From: Bradyrhizobium sp. CCBAU 51627
Lineage (GTDB): Bacteria > Pseudomonadota > Alphaproteobacteria > Rhizobiales > Xanthobacteraceae
DNA: 64,000 bases
NCBI RefSeq assembly: GCF_028128765.1
Contig: NZ_LBJG01000005.1
Span: forward strand, 62,001-126,000
Direction: 5' to 3'
Shown: positions 1-9,305 of the stretch, in pieces
Layout: each line of letters opens with the position of its first letter
Numbering within the stretch: the first letter of the stretch is position 1
Program-made: the position numbers and the translations under genes
The notes under the pieces: model-generated
The model's input: only the letters and a program-made list of their open reading frames with translations
Told to the model about the DNA's origin: nothing
Databases searched by the model: none

Positions 1-1
1 A

Positions 2-964
<963 letters not shown>

Positions 965-985
965 GGGCGGCGGTCTCGCGATACG

Positions 986-1014
986 GGCCCCGGAGCACAA
1001 GCTCCGGGGCCTTT
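986..1014 (+). terminator. Rho-independent terminator of the TRAP solute-binding gene
   Basis: A perfect 11-bp GC-rich stem (986-996 with 1001-1011) closes an ACAA loop and is followed by TTT. It lies 22 bases after the TGA at 962-964. Confidence 0.9.
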
Positions 1015-1193
1015 GTCGTGGGGGGGCGTGCAACGCACTGTAAAGCCGCGTGACAAACCAGCAGGCGATGGGGGGAGGCATGGCGGTGCCCAGACCAACA
1101 GGTTAGGACATCGGGGGGATAGCGAAGCGTATACGACATCGCGATATCGCCGCCACCGACATCAGCTCATGATCCATAAAGCTACGGCTGCCG

Positions 1194-1553
1194 CTAGTTT
1201 CGCGGCGTCGGCTGCGACGGTGTAGCAGGTTGCTGCGACGGTGTTGCGGGTTGCGACGATGCTGGGGGCGGCTTCTGCTGTTCCGGCGGCGTAACAATTG
1301 GATCTCCGCCGCCGTGTGGCACACAAGTTCCCACGTTACTCAACAGTCTTTTGGCTTGAAGATCGCGAGCTCTCTTGTAGTCCCGGTTCCGGTAAATTCT
1401 TGCCGCGGCCAGGCGATCCCAAGCATCGAACGCATCGGAGTAATGCTGTCGCATTTGCTCCTCGGTGGCAAGACAGTCACTGAATTTGTCGAACACGAGA
1501 TCGGTATTGACTGGCGAGACGCCACCTACCAGGACCACGAGCATCCATTTCAT
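1194..1553 (-). CDS. Hypothetical protein with Pro/Gln/Thr/Ser-rich repeated tail
   Basis: The 119-residue product has a short hydrophobic N-terminus (MKWMLVVLVGG), which may be a weak signal segment or anchor. A charged helical middle follows (DKFSDCLATEEQMRQHYSDAFDAW). The C-terminus is low-complexity and carries tandem PATPSQ units (PATPSQQPATPSQPTPRN), encoded by a near-repeat in the DNA at about 1200-1245. Two Cys are present. The middle looks like a helical secreted domain, but I do not recognise the family. Codon usage fits the neighbours and no competing frame is better. It stands alone between the TRAP terminator and a run of small genes. Confidence 0.6.
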   Translation of the reverse strand: MKWMLVVLVGGVSPVNTDLVFDKFSDCLATEEQMRQHYSDAFDAWDRLAAARIYRNRDYKRARDLQAKRLLSNVGTCVPHGGGDPIVTPPEQQKPPPASSQPATPSQQPATPSQPTPRN

Positions 1554-1733
1554 AGTTTTCGCCTAGCTTCGCGCCCGCTAACCTGAAATGAGGAACGATG
1601 ATGTGCCCGCAACGTTCCGGCCCGTCGTTGCCGGTCGAGGCGCGGGCTCTTGGTTCTGTTTCATTCACGGAACCGAAACTTTGACCGCTTGAGCGTGTTT
1701 CCTGTCGGAGCTCGGGGCCAAACGAGCTAAGTC

Positions 1734-1826
1734 ATGAGCTTGAGCGATCTTGTTGTCACTTCGGCGCTTGCCGGCGTGGCTCTCTTGATGGAGATCGGAT
1801 TGTTCATCGCTTTGGGGATGATCTGA
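1734..1826 (+). CDS. Possible 30-residue single-pass membrane peptide
   Basis: A short frame from ATG 1734 encodes about 30 residues (MSLSDLVVTSALAGVALLME then IGLFIALGMI), almost wholly a predicted transmembrane helix with one Glu inside. Its TGA abuts the stop of the minus-strand gene at 1827. There is no convincing SD (only GAGC upstream), so translation is uncertain. Composition is unlike random GC-rich frame: no Arg and few Pro. Confidence 0.4.
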   Translation: MSLSDLVVTSALAGVALLMEIGLFIALGMI

Positions 1827-2078
1827 TCAGCGCTTCCGCCGGAACCACGAGGCAAATCGCGACGCGGGTTCGCCAAGGGCTTCCTGCTTTTCCCCTCGTA
1901 GCAGTTCGTCTCGCTCCGGAGCGAGAGGCGGCGCATCCTCCAGCGCAGCCAGCCGCTGTAGCTGGCGCTGGAGATTAAGCGGTAGATCCTTCTCCTCCGG
2001 CAACATCGGAGCCAGCCGCTCGCCTATTTCGCGTACGATTGCAAGACTATGCACCCGCCCAATGTTGATGCTAGGCAT
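1827..2078 (-). CDS. Small hypothetical protein
   Basis: An 83-residue acidic/basic helical protein. The frame opens further upstream, but ATG 2078 is chosen because GTGAGG lies about seven bases before it. The product starts MPSINIGRVHSLAIVREIGE and is rich in Leu, Glu and Arg, with a Pro-rich middle and a basic end (SWFRRKR). No known domain is recognised. It converges stop-to-stop with the possible membrane peptide at 1734-1826. Confidence 0.55.
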   Translation of the reverse strand: MPSINIGRVHSLAIVREIGERLAPMLPEEKDLPLNLQRQLQRLAALEDAPPLAPERDELLRGEKQEALGEPASRFASWFRRKR

Positions 2079-2357
2079 TTTCCGCCTCACGCGCCGATGA
2101 AGTGAAAATGAACCAGCCGTCTCCATTCTCAGGAGAAGCGGAGACCGTTGCCTTTGGCTATCTGCGCGGGCGCTTCTCTTCGAAGCGAGTCTGTTGTGTC
2201 AACGACCTTTGGCTATCCCGCAACGCGCGCTGCCGGCAACGACAGCGGGCGACGGCCTCGCAGGGTTAATTCCCGACAGCGAGATGATGTTCCCGTTACT
2301 CCATTGCGAAGCGGTCTCGCATTCGCGTCTTGAAACAGACCGCCGCTTCTGACGGCT

Positions 2358-2552
2358 CTAATTCTCGGTCGGGGGCTTGGGCGGTTCTGCGGCCACCGCA
2401 TCAACGTCAACCGGCGGGAGCTCTCCGGTGCGGTCCTTGAGATCGGCTGCACGTCGCACCACACCCGCGGCAACTGCTGGGTCTTTTGTTGTCTTTGCCA
2501 TGCGCAGCAAAGTCGCTGCAGCCTCGCGAGCGAAGAAATGAAAGCGCGGCAC
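2358..2552 (-). CDS. Small hypothetical protein (64 residues)
   Basis: The product begins MPRFHFFAREAAATLLRMAK, continues as a charged helix (TTKDPAVAAGVVRRAADLKD) and ends in a Pro-rich acidic tail. Short proteins of this pattern are familiar from Bradyrhizobium genomes, where they are unannotated. It is cytoplasmic by sequence and has no Cys or metal motif. Function unknown. Confidence 0.55.
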   Translation of the reverse strand: MPRFHFFAREAAATLLRMAKTTKDPAVAAGVVRRAADLKDRTGELPPVDVDAVAAEPPKPPTEN

Positions 2553-2650
2553 GATCTAAATCCAACGCCTACGGCCCCATGGCCCGACTCCGCAGCCGAG
2601 GTATCGTTCCCGGTAAGGTACAAAAATGGAGACAGGTGACCATTGGCAAA

Positions 2651-2709
2651 GAAAAAGGCCCCAGCTCGCGGGGATATTGGGGGGCATTGAGCTGGGGCCA
2701 CTCGGGGTC
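2651..2709 (-). terminator. Minus-strand hairpin followed by T tract (terminator or end of a small RNA)
   Basis: Perfect 10-bp arms at 2657-2666 and 2700-2709 enclose a 33-base C-rich loop when read on the minus strand. The stem is followed by TTTTTCTTT (2656 down to about 2648). No minus-strand gene ends just upstream of it, so it may end an unannotated short transcript. Confidence 0.5.
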
Positions 2710-2917
2710 GCCCTTTGGGGAAGGGCATCGGGAAAACCTGGTAATTGCAGGAATGTTCCTGTCCCAAATTTCAGGAGCGAATGCGAGGGCGCTTTCCGAT
2801 CCTCTTTTGAATTTGTCGCTTCGGTTCCGCGGCATGAGGCGGACGCAAATGCAAGGTGTCGTCGCCATGGGACGGCTTGCGAGGCTGATGGCGCTGAAGA
2901 AGCCGCGCGCGGGCCGG

Positions 2918-2987
2918 ACTGAACTGCACGCATTCTCGCCGCCGATCATGGACGCTTGCTTCAAGGCGGCCGGCGACAGGAGAAGCC
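2918..2987 (+). pseudogene. Relic of a second TRAP solute-binding protein gene
   Basis: About 23 codons in one frame read AGRTELHAFSPPIMDACFKA followed by AGD. They align without gaps to AGGTKLHAFPHEVMEASFKA near the C-terminus of the solute-binding protein at 2-964; about 13 of 23 positions are identical and the DNA is visibly similar. On either side the similarity stops: upstream has no recognisable solute-binding sequence, and downstream the frame loses the expected helix. It is best read as the remnant of a deleted paralogue, not as a gene. Confidence 0.6.
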
Positions 2988-3215
2988 GCAGAACTTGTCA
3001 GTATTTCTTCGGTGTTCCTTTTGCGGAACGATCGGGTTATCGAAATTCGGCAAATCGGGCTGAAGTCGCGGCGTGTCATCGCCGCTCCGGCTTCACGGTA
3101 CGGTATACCGGACTCAACCAGTCCCGACGGGAATTCAGCTTTCACCGAATACGGCGGTTCTCGATCAGCGATCGAGTTGCCAGCGCGCCGTTTCCCGCGG
3201 GGACTCCGTGTAAGA

Positions 3216-3773
3216 ATGGCGATCGAGATTTTACAACTGCTGGTGCAATCGGCCGATACCTGGCTGTTTGAAGGCAACCTTTCGGGCCTGAGCGATCGGG
3301 AATGGATGGCGTTGCGCTTTCTGGCTCGCGCAAACCGATTTTCGCGAACGCCGACTGCTCTCGCCAGCTTCCTGGGCGCGACGCGTAGCGCCGCGTCGCA
3401 GATTGCCGCCGCACTCCAGAACAAGGGGCTGGTGGTCCGCAAGCCATCCGCGGAGGACAAGCGCTCGATCGTGCTTTGTATCACGGGTGAAGGCGAGAAG
3501 TTACTCGAGCGCGATCCGATCAACGTCCTGCGGGATCAAGTCGAGGCGCTCGAGGCCGGGGAGCGATCCCAGCTGCACGATATGCTTGGTCGCGTCCTGA
3601 CCGGGCTCGATGTTGCCAAGCGCCGTCACCGTGCCGACATTTGCAGCCGATGCATGTTCCTGGTCGAGAGCGGAGAGGGGAAGGACCATCATTTCAAGTG
3701 CCGGTTGTTTCGGAAATCGTTGGCTCCAAAAGACGCGACCCTGCTTTGCACGTACTTCGAGGGGCGGAGCTAG
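3216..3773 (+). CDS. MarR-family transcriptional regulator with Cys-rich C-terminus
   Basis: From ATG 3216 the protein has 185 residues. A winged-helix domain is clear: LSDREWMALRFLARANRFSR, then a recognition-helix region (ALASFLGATRSAASQIAAAL) and a wing with the MarR-typical basic D-K-R (SAEDKRSIVLCITGEGEKLL). After the dimerisation helix comes an unusual tail with four Cys: CSRC, then a single Cys about 20 residues later and another near the end (LLCTYFE), with two adjacent His between. This could bind metal or sense oxidants. The frame is open upstream to 3012 but that part is low quality, and SD support for 3216 is weak. No adjacent target gene is obvious. Confidence 0.75.
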   Translation: MAIEILQLLVQSADTWLFEGNLSGLSDREWMALRFLARANRFSRTPTALASFLGATRSAASQIAAALQNKGLVVRKPSAEDKRSIVLCITGEGEKLLERDPINVLRDQVEALEAGERSQLHDMLGRVLTGLDVAKRRHRADICSRCMFLVESGEGKDHHFKCRLFRKSLAPKDATLLCTYFEGRS

Positions 3774-4009
3774 AGACGCCGCCCGCGTAACGCCCGACTT
3801 GGCTGCTTGCGGCATCTCCATGCCGCGGTGGCGAACCGGTCAGCGGGACAATGATGGGCCCAGCCTGCGCGACTTACATGAACCTGACGACGGCGGGCGA
3901 TCGTCGGTCGAGCGCTTTTTCGCTGGCCGAACCGCCCCGAATGGTGGAAGACAGCGAAGACGCGGCGCAAGCCGTATGCTGACACCGGAGCCATCCGGCC
4001 GGGAATGCG

Positions 4010-4684
4010 ATGCGCCTTCTGATCGTCGAGGACAATGCGGAGCTGGCGCGGCTGGTCGCCGCCGGGCTGGTCGCGGCAGGCTACGAGAGCGATGTCGTCG
4101 GCACGGCGGCCGAGGCGCGTGAGGCGGTGAGCAGCGTCGGCTATGCCGCGATGATCCTCGATCTCGGCCTGCCCGACGGCGACGGCCTGTCGGTGCTACG
4201 TGAGCTGCGGCGGCAGATGGACCCGCTGCCGGTGCTGGTGTTGACCGCGCGCGGCGGGCTGCAGGACCGCGTCAACGGCCTGCGCAGCGGCGCCGACGAC
4301 TACCTCGCAAAGCCGTTCGCGATGGAGGAGCTGGTGGCGCGGCTGGAGGCGATCCTGCGCCGTCCCGGCCAGTTGCTCGGCCGATCGCTGCGGCTCGCCA
4401 ATCTCGTCTACGACACCGAGAGCCGCCAGATGTTCGTCGACGACAAGCCGCGGATCATCTCATCGCGCGAGACCTCGGTGCTGGAAATCCTGCTGCGCCG
4501 GCAGGGGCGTGTGGTGTCGAAGAAGAACGTCGAAGATCACATCTTCGGGCTCGAGGGCGAGGTCGCCTCCAATGCGGTCGAGGTCTACGTCTCCCGATTG
4601 CGCAAGCAGCTCGCCGAACATGGCGCCAAGGTCGTGATCCACACGATCCGTGGCGTCGGCTACATGATGGCCGAGGAGAAATAG
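4010..4684 (+). CDS. OmpR-family response regulator (TctD/QseB-like)
   Basis: A 224-residue two-domain regulator. The receiver domain has the acidic pair E7/D8, phospho-acceptor Asp51 (MILDLGLPDGDG), the Thr/Ala switch (LVLTARG) and Lys105 region (YLAKPF). The C-terminal winged helix runs from about residue 125 (SLRLANLVYD) to the end (YVSRLRKQL, TIRGVGYMM). It is followed after one base by its histidine kinase, so the two are translationally coupled. TctDE-type systems often control carboxylate transport, and TRAP genes lie on both sides; the link is inference. Confidence 0.92.
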   Translation: MRLLIVEDNAELARLVAAGLVAAGYESDVVGTAAEAREAVSSVGYAAMILDLGLPDGDGLSVLRELRRQMDPLPVLVLTARGGLQDRVNGLRSGADDYLAKPFAMEELVARLEAILRRPGQLLGRSLRLANLVYDTESRQMFVDDKPRIISSRETSVLEILLRRQGRVVSKKNVEDHIFGLEGEVASNAVEVYVSRLRKQLAEHGAKVVIHTIRGVGYMMAEEK

Positions 4685-4685
4685 C

Positions 4686-6086
4686 GTGGCGAGGGCCGGA
4701 TCTGAGAACGAGCCCCAGCGGCGGCCAAGAGTGAGGTCGCCATCGTTCAAATCGCTGATCTCGCGCATCGTGTTCCTGCACATCATCGCGGTGGCGGTGG
4801 TTGCGATCTTCCTGCCGCTGGTCCTGTTCTGGCTTTTGAACTCCGAGATCGACCAGCTGCATCGCGCCGCGATGCGAGCCCAGGCCGAGACGCTGGCCGA
4901 GCGCATCGCCGTCCGGCCGGACGGCGAGGTGACGTTCAATCTGCCCGACAGCCTTCGCGGTCTCTATTCGGAAGCCTATGGCCGCTACCAGTACGACATC
5001 CGCGATGCCGACGGCCGCCTGCTGTTCTCGTCCCACAAGAAGACCGGGAGCGTCGAGTCCGATTCGATTTCCGGTGCCGACGTGACCCAGACGATCGGCG
5101 ACACCTCTGTTCGCATTCACGTGGCGGAAGACCTGTCCCATCGCGACGTCATCACCGACGACATCGTGTCCAACTTCTTCCGTCGGGTCGGGTGGATCAC
5201 CATTCCCATTCTTCTGGTCCTACTCGCCACCGATATCATCATCTTCCGCCGCGCGATCGCACCGCTCTGGAAGGCCTCGGAGAAGGCGAGCGCCATTGGC
5301 CCTGCTCGCACCGACATTCGCCTGCCGACGGAGCAGATCCCGCGCGAGATCGTGCCGCTCGTGACGGCCGTCAATCAGGCGCTGGATCGCCTCCAGGACG
5401 GCTTTCGCGTGCAACGCCAGTTCACGGCCGACGCCGCCCATCAATTGCGCACGCCACTCGCGATCCTGCGCACGCGCATCGAAACGCTTGGCGATGCTGC
5501 TGCGCGGCAGGCCCTGCATGACGATGTCGAAGGCATGAGCCGGATCGTCGCCCAGCTCCTGGAGATCGCCGAGCTCGACACACTGGTGCTCGATCCAGAC
5601 GAGACCGCCGACTTGCGCGCCGTCTGTGCCGAGGTGGTCGGGTCGATCGCGCCGCTCGCGATCGCCCAGCACAAGGACATCGCACTCAAGGGCGCCGAGG
5701 CCCCGGTGATGATCCACGGCAACTCGGAGATGCTTCAGCGCGCGGTGTTCAATCTCGCCGAAAACGCTATCAAGTTCACCGCGAGGGACACCTCGGTCGA
5801 CGTCGAGGTCGGCGACGACGGCTCGGTGCGGGTGCGCGATTGCGGTCCCGGCGTTGACGAGGCCGAATGCGAGCTGATCTTCCAGCGCTTCTGGCGCAGG
5901 GATCGCCAGCGCAGCGATGGTGCGGGCCTTGGCCTTTCGATCGTGCGCGGGGTCGCCGATGATCATGCCGCAACGGTTGCGGTGGACAACCTCCCCAGCG
6001 GCGGCGCCGAGTTCACGCTGCGGTTCAGGCTGGCGGAGGGGGGCTTTCCCTCTCCCCTTGCGGGAGAGGGTGGCTCGCCGCGTTAG
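4686..6086 (+). CDS. Sensor histidine kinase (TctE/QseC-like)
   Basis: The 466-residue inner-membrane kinase starts at GTG 4686, one base after the regulator's stop. One transmembrane helix spans about residues 22-44 and a second about 160-182 (WITIPILLVLLATDIIIF), enclosing a periplasmic sensor region; a HAMP-like linker follows. His252 in AAHQLRTPLA is the phospho-acceptor. The ATPase part shows the N box (NLAENAIKFT), G1 (DCGPGVDEAE) and G2 (GAGLGLSIVRG). The last dozen residues (FPSPLAGEGGSPR) are encoded by a palindromic repeat in which the stop codon lies, so the native C-terminus was probably replaced or extended by the repeat. Confidence 0.9.
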   Translation: MARAGSENEPQRRPRVRSPSFKSLISRIVFLHIIAVAVVAIFLPLVLFWLLNSEIDQLHRAAMRAQAETLAERIAVRPDGEVTFNLPDSLRGLYSEAYGRYQYDIRDADGRLLFSSHKKTGSVESDSISGADVTQTIGDTSVRIHVAEDLSHRDVITDDIVSNFFRRVGWITIPILLVLLATDIIIFRRAIAPLWKASEKASAIGPARTDIRLPTEQIPREIVPLVTAVNQALDRLQDGFRVQRQFTADAAHQLRTPLAILRTRIETLGDAAARQALHDDVEGMSRIVAQLLEIAELDTLVLDPDETADLRAVCAEVVGSIAPLAIAQHKDIALKGAEAPVMIHGNSEMLQRAVFNLAENAIKFTARDTSVDVEVGDDGSVRVRDCGPGVDEAECELIFQRFWRRDRQRSDGAGLGLSIVRGVADDHAATVAVDNLPSGGAEFTLRFRLAEGGFPSPLAGEGGSPR

Positions 6087-6152
6087 CGGCGAGATGGGCA
6101 AGGGGTGCTCTCCGCACACACCTCTGACAATTGAATTTGCGGAGAGAACCCC
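6048..6152. repeat. Mosaic palindromic element (REP/RIME-like) at convergent junction
   Basis: Several dyads are nested here: a 9-bp stem (6048-6056/6062-6070), a 7-bp stem (6074-6080/6087-6093) whose loop holds the kinase stop codon, and a long imperfect dyad (6102-6116/6138-6152). A further 9-bp hairpin sits at 6073 plus 100, i.e. 6173-6181/6187-6195. The element lies between convergent genes and probably serves as a bidirectional terminator or mRNA end. The layout resembles rhizobial intergenic mosaic elements. Confidence 0.7.
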
Positions 6153-6211
6153 TCATCCGGCGCTTCGCGCCACCTTCTCCCACAAGGGGAGAAGGGCGGA
6201 AGACAGCATCG

Positions 6212-7513
6212 CTATTTCAGCTTGCCGGTCGACAGGTCCATGATCATGCGCGTGGTCAGGTAGAGACGCGGCACGATGCTGTTGATTTGGACATATTCGG
6301 CATCGTTGGAATGGGCGCCGAAGCCCGACAGGCCCATGCCCTCGACCACGGCGCCCTTGGTCTTGAGGGCGGCAAAAGCGGCGTCGGTGCCGCCGCCGGT
6401 CGCCTTCTCGGCAACCTTCATGGACATTCCGATCTCCTGATAGATCGTCTTGCCGTAGGCGGCGACACGGCGCGAGGCGTCGTTGGCCTCGAGCGGAGGA
6501 CGGCGCACCTCGAATTTCAGCTCGACCTTGGAATCCGGCAGCAGGTGATTCTTGATCTTCTCCTGGAGCACCTTCTCCAGCTCGTCGAAATCCGACACTT
6601 TCAGGGCGCGCGCATCGGCCTGGGCCGTGGCTTCGGCGGGAATGACGTTGCGATTGGTGCCGGCCTTCGACACCGTCCAGTTCAGCTTCAGGCCCTGCTC
6701 GGGCTTGGACAGATCCTTCATCTGCAGCACCTGGTGGGAGAGCTCGTAGAGCGCATTGATGCCGCCCTCGGGCCTTGCGCCCGCATGCGAGGATCGGCCG
6801 ATCACCCTGAGGTAGGCCGAGCCGATGCCGCTGGTCGCAAGGCGCAGCGTGCCGTCGGTCCCGCCGCCTTCGAATGAGAACACAGCGTCCTGGTCTGCGG
6901 CGAATTTGGTGATGGTGCTGCGCCAGCCGGGCGAGGAGATCTCCTCGTCGCCATTGGTCAGCACCGTGAGGGTGCCGTAGTCCCTGAAGCTCAGTTTCTG
7001 CAGCATCGCCACGGTGTGGAGAATGAGCGCGACGCCCTGCTTGTCGTCGGCAATGCCGAGTCCATAGGCCCTGTCGCCGTCGATGCGGAACGGCTGGTCC
7101 TTCAGCATGCCCTTCAGGTAGACCGTATCCATGTGGGCGATCAGCATGATCTTCGTGGTGCCGGTGCCCTTGAAGACGGCATGCACGGCCGGGCCGATCT
7201 TCTCGGGCGTATCGTCGAGGCGATAGACGTCGGAGGGCTGCAGGATCTCCACCGTGCCGCCGAGCTGCTTCAGCTGGTCGGCCACTCGCCCGGCGATCAC
7301 GTTCAGGCCCTCGACGTCCCTGCTGCCGGTTTCGATGTTGACGAGGTCGCGCAGCGTGTCGAGCAGCGGCTGCTGCTCCTTCTGCGCCAGCGCCTGGACG
7401 TCGGCCACGACATTCGCGTTGGGCTCGGCATGCGCCATGGTCGCGGCACAGGCGAGCCAGAGCGAGGCGATCAACGAACCGGCGAGCGAGGGGGCGGGGG
7501 ACGATCGGAGCAT
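6212..7513 (-). CDS. M20-family metallopeptidase, glutamate carboxypeptidase-like, exported
   Basis: From ATG 7513 the product has 433 residues; in-frame ATGs exist at 7522 and 7582, but 7513 gives the cleanest signal peptide (hydrophobic core then ATMAHA-EP). It matches M20 peptidases of the carboxypeptidase G2 group: first zinc site H-x-D in HMDTVYLKG, bridging Asp in GLGIADDKQG, catalytic Glu pair in NGDEEISSPG, dimerisation-domain SHAGARPEGG and a C-terminal His in FGAHSNDAEY. Such enzymes remove C-terminal Glu from folates or peptides in the periplasm. It lies between a two-component system and TRAP subunits; uptake of released acids by the latter is possible but unproven. Confidence 0.88.
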   Translation of the reverse strand: MLRSSPAPSLAGSLIASLWLACAATMAHAEPNANVVADVQALAQKEQQPLLDTLRDLVNIETGSRDVEGLNVIAGRVADQLKQLGGTVEILQPSDVYRLDDTPEKIGPAVHAVFKGTGTTKIMLIAHMDTVYLKGMLKDQPFRIDGDRAYGLGIADDKQGVALILHTVAMLQKLSFRDYGTLTVLTNGDEEISSPGWRSTITKFAADQDAVFSFEGGGTDGTLRLATSGIGSAYLRVIGRSSHAGARPEGGINALYELSHQVLQMKDLSKPEQGLKLNWTVSKAGTNRNVIPAEATAQADARALKVSDFDELEKVLQEKIKNHLLPDSKVELKFEVRRPPLEANDASRRVAAYGKTIYQEIGMSMKVAEKATGGGTDAAFAALKTKGAVVEGMGLSGFGAHSNDAEYVQINSIVPRLYLTTRMIMDLSTGKLK

Positions 7514-7623
7514 GCGCGGCATTCCCGGGATTGGAGGAACGCCCGGTATGCCCGTGTTCGCCGCGCGTGTCACGCGTGTCATGCTCCGCCGAAGCGGAGC
7601 ACGACGCGCGAGGGCCAGGATGG

Positions 7624-9279
7624 CTACTTCTGCGGCGGACCGAAATCGAGCGGCGGCAGCTCGATCTGCGGCACCTCGATCTTGACGGAGTTCGGGTCGA
7701 TGGTCGACTGGGCGCCCTTGTAGTGCATGACCATCGACGGGAACGCGATCACCAGAGCGACCATGATGATCTGGATGACGACGAACGGCACTGCGCCCCA
7801 GTAGATCTGCCCCGTGGTGACCGGGTCCATCCTCTTGCCGGTGACGCGATCGGTGTATCGCTCCTTGGGCGCGACTGATCGGAGATAGAACAGCGCGAAG
7901 CCAAAGGGCGGATGCATGAACGAGGTCTGCATGTTGACGCCGAGGATGACGCCGAACCAGATCAGGTCGATGCCCAGGTGCTCGGCGGCAGGCCCCAGCA
8001 GCGGGATCACGATGAAGGCCAGCTCGAAGAAGTCGAGGAAGAAGGCCAGCACGAACACGAAGGCGTTGACGAAGATCAGGAAGCCGACCTGGCCGCCGGG
8101 CAGGGAGGTGAGCAGATGCTCGACCCAGACGTGCCCGCTGACGCCGTAGAAGGTGAGCGAGAACACGCGGGCGCCGACCAGGATGAACACCACGAAGGCC
8201 GACAGCTTGGCGGTCGATTCCGTCGCCTGCCGGATCAGGTCCCAGCTCAGCCGCCGTTTCGCCGCGCCGAGGATGAGGGCGCCGGCAGCGCCCATCGCGC
8301 CACCTTCCGTCGGCGTCGCGAGGCCGATGAAGATGGTGCCGAGCACCAGGAAGATCAGGAACAGCGGCGGCACCATGACGAAGGTGGTCTGCTGGGCCAT
8401 CTTCGAAAGGAAACGGAAGCCGGTGAGCTTATCCACGATCCAGTTCACCACCGCGACGACGAAGGCGAAGATGATGCCGTTGAACATGCTGAGCACGACG
8501 AAGTCGGCACCATGCGTCTCGGAGTTGCGCATCATGAACCAGCCGAACACGCAGCTCGCGATGAAGAGCGCGCCGAGGGAGCCGAGGCCGCGGCTGCCAT
8601 TCTCTTCGCGGAAGCCGATTGCCTCCTTCGGCAGGCCGGGCGCGGCCTTCGGGAAGATCATGCTGACGAGGAAGGCATAGCCCGCGTAGATGCCGGCGAG
8701 CACCAGGCCCGGAATGAAGGCGCCTTCGTACATGTCGCCGACGGATTTGCCGAGCTGGTCGGCCATCACGATCAGCACGAGCGAGGGCGGAATGATCTGC
8801 GCGAGCGTCCCTGAGGCAGCGATGATGCCGGTCGCCATGCGCCGGTCGTAACCGTAGCGCAGCATGATGGGCAGCGAGATCAATCCCATCGAGATCACGG
8901 AAGCGGCGACCACGCCGGTCGTTGCCGCGAGCAGGGCGCCGACGAACACGACGGCGTAGGCGAGACCGCCGCGGACGGTTCCGAACAGCTGTCCGATGGT
9001 GTCGAGCAGGTCCTCGGCCATGCCCGACCGCTCCAGCACCAGCCCCATGAAGGTGAAGAAGGGAATGGCGAGCAGCGTATCGTTGTTCATCACGCCGTAA
9101 ACGCGCTCGGGAAGCGCGTTTAGGAAGTCGGGACGGAATTCGCCGAGCTCGATGCCGATCACGGCGTAGAAAAGGCCGACGGCGCCGAGCGAAAATGCCG
9201 CGGGATAGCCGAGCAGCAGCACGACGACGAGCGTCGCGAACATGATGGGTGCCAGATTGGCGATGATGAATGCAGTCAT
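7624..9279 (-). CDS. TRAP transporter large permease subunit DctM
   Basis: A 551-residue integral membrane protein. ATG 9279 (MTAFIIANLAPIMFATLVVV) is preceded by GGGGGA at good spacing, so the longer open frame to 9573 is not used. It has about 12-14 hydrophobic segments and typical DctM sequences (VYGVMNNDTLLAIPFFTFMG, ASGTLAQIIPPSLVLIVMAD, GLATPTEGGAMGAAGALILG, MQTSFMHPPFGFALFYLRSV). It forms the ion-coupled channel that accepts substrate from a DctP receptor. The length exceeds simple DctM (about 430) and fits the 2-oxoacid/mannitol-chloroaromatic subgroup. dctQ lies directly upstream; no dctP is adjacent. Confidence 0.93.
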   Translation of the reverse strand: MTAFIIANLAPIMFATLVVVLLLGYPAAFSLGAVGLFYAVIGIELGEFRPDFLNALPERVYGVMNNDTLLAIPFFTFMGLVLERSGMAEDLLDTIGQLFGTVRGGLAYAVVFVGALLAATTGVVAASVISMGLISLPIMLRYGYDRRMATGIIAASGTLAQIIPPSLVLIVMADQLGKSVGDMYEGAFIPGLVLAGIYAGYAFLVSMIFPKAAPGLPKEAIGFREENGSRGLGSLGALFIASCVFGWFMMRNSETHGADFVVLSMFNGIIFAFVVAVVNWIVDKLTGFRFLSKMAQQTTFVMVPPLFLIFLVLGTIFIGLATPTEGGAMGAAGALILGAAKRRLSWDLIRQATESTAKLSAFVVFILVGARVFSLTFYGVSGHVWVEHLLTSLPGGQVGFLIFVNAFVFVLAFFLDFFELAFIVIPLLGPAAEHLGIDLIWFGVILGVNMQTSFMHPPFGFALFYLRSVAPKERYTDRVTGKRMDPVTTGQIYWGAVPFVVIQIIMVALVIAFPSMVMHYKGAQSTIDPNSVKIEVPQIELPPLDFGPPQK

Positions 9280-9305
9280 GATTCCCCCTGAACCGTCGCC
9301 AACGG

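Noticed and set aside
2486..3271. A 261-codon plus-strand frame covering the TRAP relic
   Set aside because: Only a 23-codon block resembles a solute-binding protein; the rest is Arg/Gly-rich and not a protein-like sequence.
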